NCBI GenBank assembly: GCA_023213395.1
Contig: CM041465.1
Coordinates: 144,653,741-144,717,740, forward strand
Reading direction: 5' to 3'
DNA: 64,000 bases
Source of the DNA: Cycas panzhihuaensis
Lineage: Eukaryota > Cycadophyta
A program made the position numbers and the translations under genes. Under the pieces are notes generated by a model, which ran no database searches, was not told the origin of the DNA, and saw only the letters and a program-made list of their open reading frames with translations. The stretch's first letter is position 1; the number at the start of each line of letters is the position of its first letter. Shown here in pieces: positions 58,761 through 64,000 of the stretch.

Positions 58761-59769
58761 CCGTTCTAAGATTGGCCATTCCGAGGCTACCCGTTTTCTT
58801 CCTTTTCACCCCCTTTTCCCTACATTACTTATTGGTTGTGCATGCAAAGTAGGAGTAATATTAATGTTGTACTGTTAACTTCAATTTCCCACTGCACTTA
58901 TGGGAAGGGTACATTTATCAAGGTAATACAGGTAGTCTAGTATAGGATATAATCAACATATTCATCTACATAGATCACACAGATTTATTAATAATTCCAC
59001 ATAATCATGTCATAGTTTACACACAATAATAGAGTAATCAACATATATTTAGCATCCAATCTTCATAAAACATAGAGAATCAACAATTTCCACATAACTC
59101 TTCTTTTTATTAAGTAATAAGTCTTTATACAAAAGGTGCTGGAATGCATTCCATGTGCATTCCAGCCATATACACTGTTACTGTTACATGCATACCTAGA
59201 CGGTACACAACATCATACACTGTTGTCATATGTATTGGCTTCCGTACCATTGAGTGTCTCAATACTTGGCTCTCACCCTAGCCAAATGATCCCTGTAAAG
59301 TCTCTAAAATACACCTCCTTAGTGTCTTTCGGTTGAAGGGTTATGACTCCCTGTCATAACCATACCTTTTCAGTCATAAGCATGCCTTTTGTTAACCCTT
59401 AGTTAACATTCTTAATTACTGTCTCTAACCATCTGTACGTCTGTACATACGTTTGACATCATCCCAGGTATCCATCTATCAAGTCCTATCGTGCGTACCT
59501 TCTTTGTTTGCTTACGTACTGCCAAAGGTATGTATACTATGTTGCATACCTTTTAGGTATACACATGTCATACATATCCAGAATACCATTTTTTCCACTT
59601 TTCTGCCTTATGCATACCTCTGTACGGTCTATACCTGCACATCCAAGGTTACATAGCCTATTTCTGGTCTTCCTCATAGCCCAGTGTATCAAATTATGTC
59701 CCAACATCTATCCCAAGTCAACATGATGGGTTTGAGCATCCTTGCTTAACAAAAAAAAATTAAAATTTT
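58761..59769. other. Probable 3' LTR region of the right-hand gypsy element
   Basis: About 1 kb with no gene, lying 3' (minus strand) of the polypurine tract, so it should be LTR. I cannot fix its ends because the 5' LTR is outside the window. A minus-strand TGTTAAGC near 59751 could be its start. It contains a hairpin at 59138-59166 and many GGTATGTA/GTAC-like words (59380-59660). Confidence 0.45.
59138..59166. repeat. Perfect 11-bp inverted repeat (hairpin)
   Basis: GCTGGAATGCA, 7-base loop, TGCATTCCAGC. The left arm overlaps a second palindrome TGGAATGCATTCCA. Confidence 0.9.
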
Positions 59770-59849
59770 GGGGTATTCCTCCCCCCCCCCCTTTCTTAAG
59801 GCTGCTACCGTGGCCTCTGTTTTGTGAAAGAGTCTTTTGTGACCAAGAT

Positions 59850-60896
59850 TTATTCGTTTATTTGGGTAAGTGTGGTAATTATCACATCCTTTTCTTTGAT
59901 TTTTTCTTGAATGGCAGCTATCTTCGCTTTGTACCCTTCTTCCATTTCTTTAATCAACTGGATGATCTGGCATGATTTATTATCTGATGGAGGTGGCACT
60001 AATGTTTCTCCCATCTCCATTATGGGCAAAAATTTTATCCATTCTTCTAAGGAAGGCTCCACTTCTTCCTCCTCTTCAGGTTCTTCTTCATCTTTCTTCC
60101 TTTTGATGCTCTTCTGGATTGTTTGTTTAGCCCGATGAGGAATGGGTGTCCCGGGGGTTTGTTGTAACTAATTGAGAACTTTGGTCATTTACTTTTAAAT
60201 CCTTTTTCTCAATTCTTGATCCTGAGTAGTGTCTAGAAACTCAGTCACCCATTGTTTTATAAGTGGATCTCTTGGAGAAATAGTTGTTTTTATTAGTTGC
60301 ACACTTGGACATTGATAAAATAAGATGGCTAACAATAAGGAAGGATGATGAAAAGGGTGTGTCATTATTTCCTGGATTTTCTGTCTCATGTTAACTACTA
60401 AAAATTTTGACCAATCTAGCTTTTCTCCATCCTGGATCCTTGCTAATATTGGCATCATTCCTCCTGAAATGTATGTGTACTTCCTTTTTGATAAAAACCT
60501 CAAATTGATGACTTTGGCTACGCATTGCAACCTGGCATCCCTTATATCCACCACCCGAATTCCTCCTAAACTAAGCTGAGTGTTTTCTTGGCAGAATTCC
60601 CTTAGCTAAATCTCATGGTCCACTTCTGACCTTTTAGTGGCCGTGGGAACTTCTTCTTCATTTGGAAGTCTCGTTATCAGATGAATTATTTCTGCATCTA
60701 GTTTGATTTTCTTTATATAATTTTTTAGCTCCAATAAGATGTTTTCCATAATTTCTTCATCACAATAAATGGGGTTACAGTATATATACTCTCCCCAACT
60801 AGCCTGTTTGACTTTAGCCTAAAATTGGGAAGGCAATACCTCCAGATCTTTCTTCATCTTGGGCATGAAGGTCTCTTGGCAACCTGCTATTCTCAT
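59850..60896 (-). pseudogene. Extra reading frame between integrase and polypurine tract, unknown function
   Basis: One minus-strand frame of 349 codons from an ATG at 60896 (MRIAGCQETF), broken by four stops (about 60823, 60608, 60195 and 60180). It lies on the same strand as pol, separate from it by about 0.75 kb. The protein is helical and charged. The best preserved piece (60554-60195) has YTYISGGMMPILARIQDG and LDWSKFLVVNMRQKIQEI. The tail (60062-59850) is a predicted coiled coil rich in K/E/I. I do not recognise the family; its position resembles 3' accessory frames of plant gypsy elements. No metal-binding or catalytic motif stands out. Confidence 0.55.
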
Positions 60897-61189
60897 TGCG
60901 ACAGGCTATTGAATTCTAGAAATAGAGTTAAAAATAACCAAGGAGTACCAATACGAACCCTACGTATGTAACTTTTTTAGAATGGTCGTTATATTCTTGA
61001 AGTATTCATATAAACTTGTGTTTAATTCTATCCTTTTGCCTGCCTGGGTCACAAGGTTTCCTCTTGGGTATTTGCTGCTGAAAATTCGAGCCAAATCGTC
61101 CTCCATTTTCTGTTGCGTACCCTACGAGAATGCTTGTAGGTATGTATTATATATGTTTGTCTTATTCGGCCATTTTGTTCTATGCGTAA

Positions 61190-61440
61190 TCGATTGCATA
61201 CATTTTAGGTACGTATAGTGTAATTTGGTTAACTTATTCACTTTTTTAACTGTGTACCTCATAGTGTACTTTTTTGGTACGTATAATATATTTTTGACTT
61301 ATTTCACACATTGTGTACCTGGTAAAATATGTTTTTGGTATGTATAGTGTATTTTGACTTATTTCACATAATGTGTACCTGGTAACATCCTTTTTTGGTA
61401 CGTATAGTATATTTTGTAAGAAGAAACTAATTTTTTAGTA
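61190..61440. repeat. ~62-bp tandem repeat, about four copies
   Basis: Units contain TTTTTTGGTACGTATA, GTATATTTTTGACTTATTTCAC and GTGTACCTGGTAA, in the spacer of the right-hand gypsy element. Confidence 0.8.
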
Positions 61441-61649
61441 GGATTCTTCAGTCTTGGCTTTTCTTGCCGTGGTATATATCCTTCTTTCCTTATTGCTTAT
61501 ACATATGATATGAGTTACAGTTATTTTTTTCTGTTTTTTATTTTTTTTGTATTTTTTTTTACATATCGAATTGAATCACGTTTCGGTATCAAGGCAATTT
61601 GATTTGCCTCAACTTCATGCAACATACTATGATACAACTAGCTGATTCG

Positions 61650-62909
61650 ACTGGTACTTCCCTTTATTCGATGTAGGGTTTCAATCGAGTACCATTTAGT
61701 CGAGTTGGTATAAATGGTCCATTAATTTCCTGTAATTGTATGGACCTATTTTCAAAAGTTTGTTTAGTAATATAAAGTCCTAACCATCTCATCTTGAGCT
61801 TCCCTGGGTGCATCCTAAACTTGTTATCATAGAGCAGAACTTAATTACCTTCTTTGAATTGTGGCTTACGTAGATGTCGGTAGTGCCATGCCTTCTATCA
61901 TTTTTTCTCAATGTTTTGCACCAATTTCGTCATATACCTCTTTTTTTCTAATCGCACCAATTCTTCTAATCTTCGTCGTAAGGATTGGAAGTCATCCAAT
62001 CAGCATTGCATAGCAGTTCTCAGGCTTGGTATCTTGAATTGGGTAGGAAGGATGGCTTCTATTCCATAGACCAACTGAAATGGTGTTTACCTAGCTGATC
62101 TCTTATACATTATTTTGAAAGCCTATAACACTGATGGAAGTTTCTAGGCCCAGTCAGATCTTCCCACGTCGCAGATCTTCCTTAAACAATTCTTGATAAT
62201 TTTGTTTTAGATTTCTACCTACCCATTTGCCCTTGGGTAGTATGGTGTGGACTTCCTATGGTTTATCATGAAGGTTGATGTTAACACTTCTATAGTTTGG
62301 TTGAGAAAATGGGCCCCTTGATCACTTACAATCTCTAGAGGGCATCCAAATCGTGTAATAATCACTTTATAAAGGAATCAGGCCGTACTTTCTGAATCCG
62401 CTTTCCTTAAGGCTCTTGCTTCCACCCACTTGGTCATGTAATTAGTCATTACTAGGATATATCGAGCTTGGGATCATCAGGCAGTTGGTTTGATTGGCCC
62501 AACGAAATCAAGCCCCCATTTCTTGAAACAGTGCCAGAGGTAAAATTGGGTAAAGGGGTTGGAAATCCTGTCGACTAGGTTTCCCAACTCTTTGACAGTA
62601 GTCGCATGCTTGGATCTATTTTTGTACATCCTCGAACATTAATGGCCACCAAAATCTTGACATCAGAATCTTCCTCCATATTACTAACTTCCTCATGTGT
62701 CTACCCACTACACCTTCATATGCCTGGGCCATAATTTGGTTGACCTCATGTGGCCTAATACATCGCTGTAACACCTCATCTAGTCCTAATTTGTATAATT
62801 CCCCTTTTATCAGTTGGTATGGCTTTGCTTTTCTAACAAAATTCCATCGTTCCGTATAGTCTAATTCTGGCAGTATCTCCCCAATTACTAAGTATTCTAG
62901 TATCCCCAT
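61650..62909 (-). pseudogene. Integrase of right-hand gypsy element
   Basis: The zinc-binding part is open at 62909-62616 (HEVNQIMAQAYEGVVGRH; then ACDYCQR just past a stop at 62616). A frameshift near 62530 leads to the core: D in KKWGLDFVGPI, D in EIVSDQGAHF and E in a motif reading ANG-stop-VEI-stop-NK, so the D-D-E residues are still there. Several TGA/TAG stops. The C-terminal domain is seen at about 61830-61650 (YDNKFRMHPGKLKMRWLG, then NGTRLKPY). Confidence 0.75.
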
Positions 62910-62999
62910 ACTAGTATGTTGAACCGCCTACATCAATAATGCAAATACGGAAAATCATCTGACACTCCTGTGGCCTTTTCCCCATTGGGAATTCTTGAT

Positions 63000-63371
63000 A
63001 ATTGATCAGGTATAATGTGAGTTTTTCTCAGTTTTATAATAATTTAAAGGAGAATTCTTAAAACACATTAACCATCTGCTAATTCGTCCCCTCATTATTG
63101 GTTTATTCATAAGGTACATAAGTGCTTGATGGTTGATAAAGAATATGAATGAATTCAATAATAAATAGTGTCAGAATTTTTGTAATACATAGACCATTCA
63201 GAGAGCTTCTCTTTTCGTTGTGGTATAATTTTGCTCTGCCTTCGTGAGTTTCTGACTTGTAAAGTATATCGGATAATCCACTTTTTCATCACTCGGTTGT
63301 GCCAAGACACCTCCGATAGTGTATTGTGAGGCATCGACGTGTATATGGAAGATTTTCTCTCAATCAGGGAA
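63000..63371 (-). pseudogene. RNase H of right-hand gypsy element
   Basis: Reads FHIHVDASQYTIGGVLAQP followed by YPIYFTSQKLTK, the gypsy RNase H start with its first catalytic D. The rest is more decayed, with stops; the later catalytic residues are harder to place. Confidence 0.7.
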
Positions 63372-63995
63372 TCACAATATAGGTGCTAATATTATGGCCT
63401 TCTTTAATGCTTCAAATGCTTGCTGATGTTCTTCTGTCCAATCCCATTCAACACTTTTCTTTAATAGCTCCTCAAGGGGTCTTGATATGTATCCATACCC
63501 CCTAATGAATTTTCTGTAATATCTGGTTAGACCCAAAAAACCTTTCAATTGCCTCCTCGTAAGTGGCACTGGAAAGTGTAGGATTGCATATACCTTAGCT
63601 GAATCTATTAGCAATCCTTCCTTACTTACTATATGACCTAACAGATTCTCAAATGGTATAAAAAAGGTACATTTCTCTGGATTCAAACACAATTTATTCT
63701 CCCTGCATGTTTACAACATCTCCCTCAAGTTTTTCATATGGTTTTTCATCAACCCATATAGTGTCCAATCATCTAGGAATACTGCCACTTTTTCTCCAAT
63801 CATTCTACGAAATATATTGATTACTATTCTTTGAAATGTAGCTGGAGCATTCGTAAGACCAAATGGCATTACTCTATAGGCATACGTTCCCCATTCCATA
63901 ACAAACATAATCTTTACTTGATCTTCTGGCGCAATCTGTACTTGGTTATACCTACTAAATCCGTCAGTGAAGGAATATATTTTATTTTCTCCCAC
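63372..63995 (-). pseudogene. Reverse transcriptase of right-hand gypsy element (partial)
   Basis: One frame, interrupted only by stops near 63710-63695. Motifs: YSFTDGFSRYNQVQIAPEDQ, YRVMPFGLTNAPATFQRI, catalytic VFLDDWTLYG, then LLGHIVSKEGLLIDSAKV and FLGLTRYYRKFIRGY. The fingers and everything upstream are beyond the right edge. Confidence 0.88.
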
Positions 63996-64000
63996 AACTT

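Larger units (their letters stand above)
59770..64000 (-). mobile_element. 3' part of a non-chromoviral Ty3/gypsy element, cut by window edge
   Basis: Minus-strand element with RT, RNase H, integrase, a repeat-rich spacer, an extra reading frame, and a polypurine tract (AAGAAAG followed by 12 G then AGGAA on the minus strand, about 59779-59797). RT motif style (FTDGFSRYNQVQIAPEDQ, VFLDDWTLYG) is that of non-chromoviral gypsy elements; I cannot name the lineage. The 5' part is beyond base 64000. Confidence 0.8.

Noticed and set aside
1-64000. tRNA or rRNA genes
   Set aside because: Apart from primer-binding sites complementary to a tRNA 3' end I saw no cloverleaf or rRNA core sequence; a tRNA scan was not possible.

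Overview
This is a plant nuclear repeat region. I recognise no host gene and no structural RNA gene in the 64 kb. The plant assignment rests on the transposon set: a Tork/TNT1-like Ty1/copia element, a Tat-type Ty3/gypsy element carrying an antisense plant mobile domain (PMD) reading frame, a second gypsy element with a zinc knuckle and integrase, a plant-type L1 LINE tail with an RNase H domain, a TRIM, and initiator-Met-tRNA primer sites. AT-rich spacers and nested retroelements suggest a large genome, possibly a gymnosperm, but that is only an inference.

Layout. 1-1018 is the 3' end of a LINE, running into its poly-A tail. 1019-39010 is a direct tandem array with a unit of about 16 kb: copy 1 (1019-22452), copy 2 (22453-38770) and the first ~240 bp of copy 3 (38771-39010). 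Each unit holds a complete gag-only copia-type element on the minus strand, a related 5' part of the same family on the plus strand, and a Tat-type LTR that abuts the latter. Copy 1 also carries a 5,593-bp gypsy element (13937-19529) that is absent from copy 2. Copy 2 carries a 322-bp TRIM (23414-23735) that is absent from copy 1. For both, the other copy is the empty site and the 5-bp target duplications are visible.

39949-52666 is a large Tat-lineage gypsy element: gag, protease, RT, RNase H and integrase all lie in one reading frame that is broken by about 37 stop codons but has no net frameshift from about 40602 to 46847. Downstream come an antisense PMD frame, a second RNase H domain placed far from where Tat elements normally keep it, and a 3' LTR. 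53463-58755 is a complete Tork-like copia element on the minus strand with GTTAG target duplications. 59770-64000 is the 3' part of another gypsy element on the minus strand, running off the right edge, with an extra reading frame between integrase and its polypurine tract.

All elements look coding-defective. The order of events that can be read is: unit assembled from old elements, then unit duplicated, then the TRIM and the young gypsy inserted into single copies. The best candidates for something unusual are the Tat element (displaced RNase H, antisense PMD, nonsense-only decay) and the tandem array, which works as a built-in clock for the insertions.
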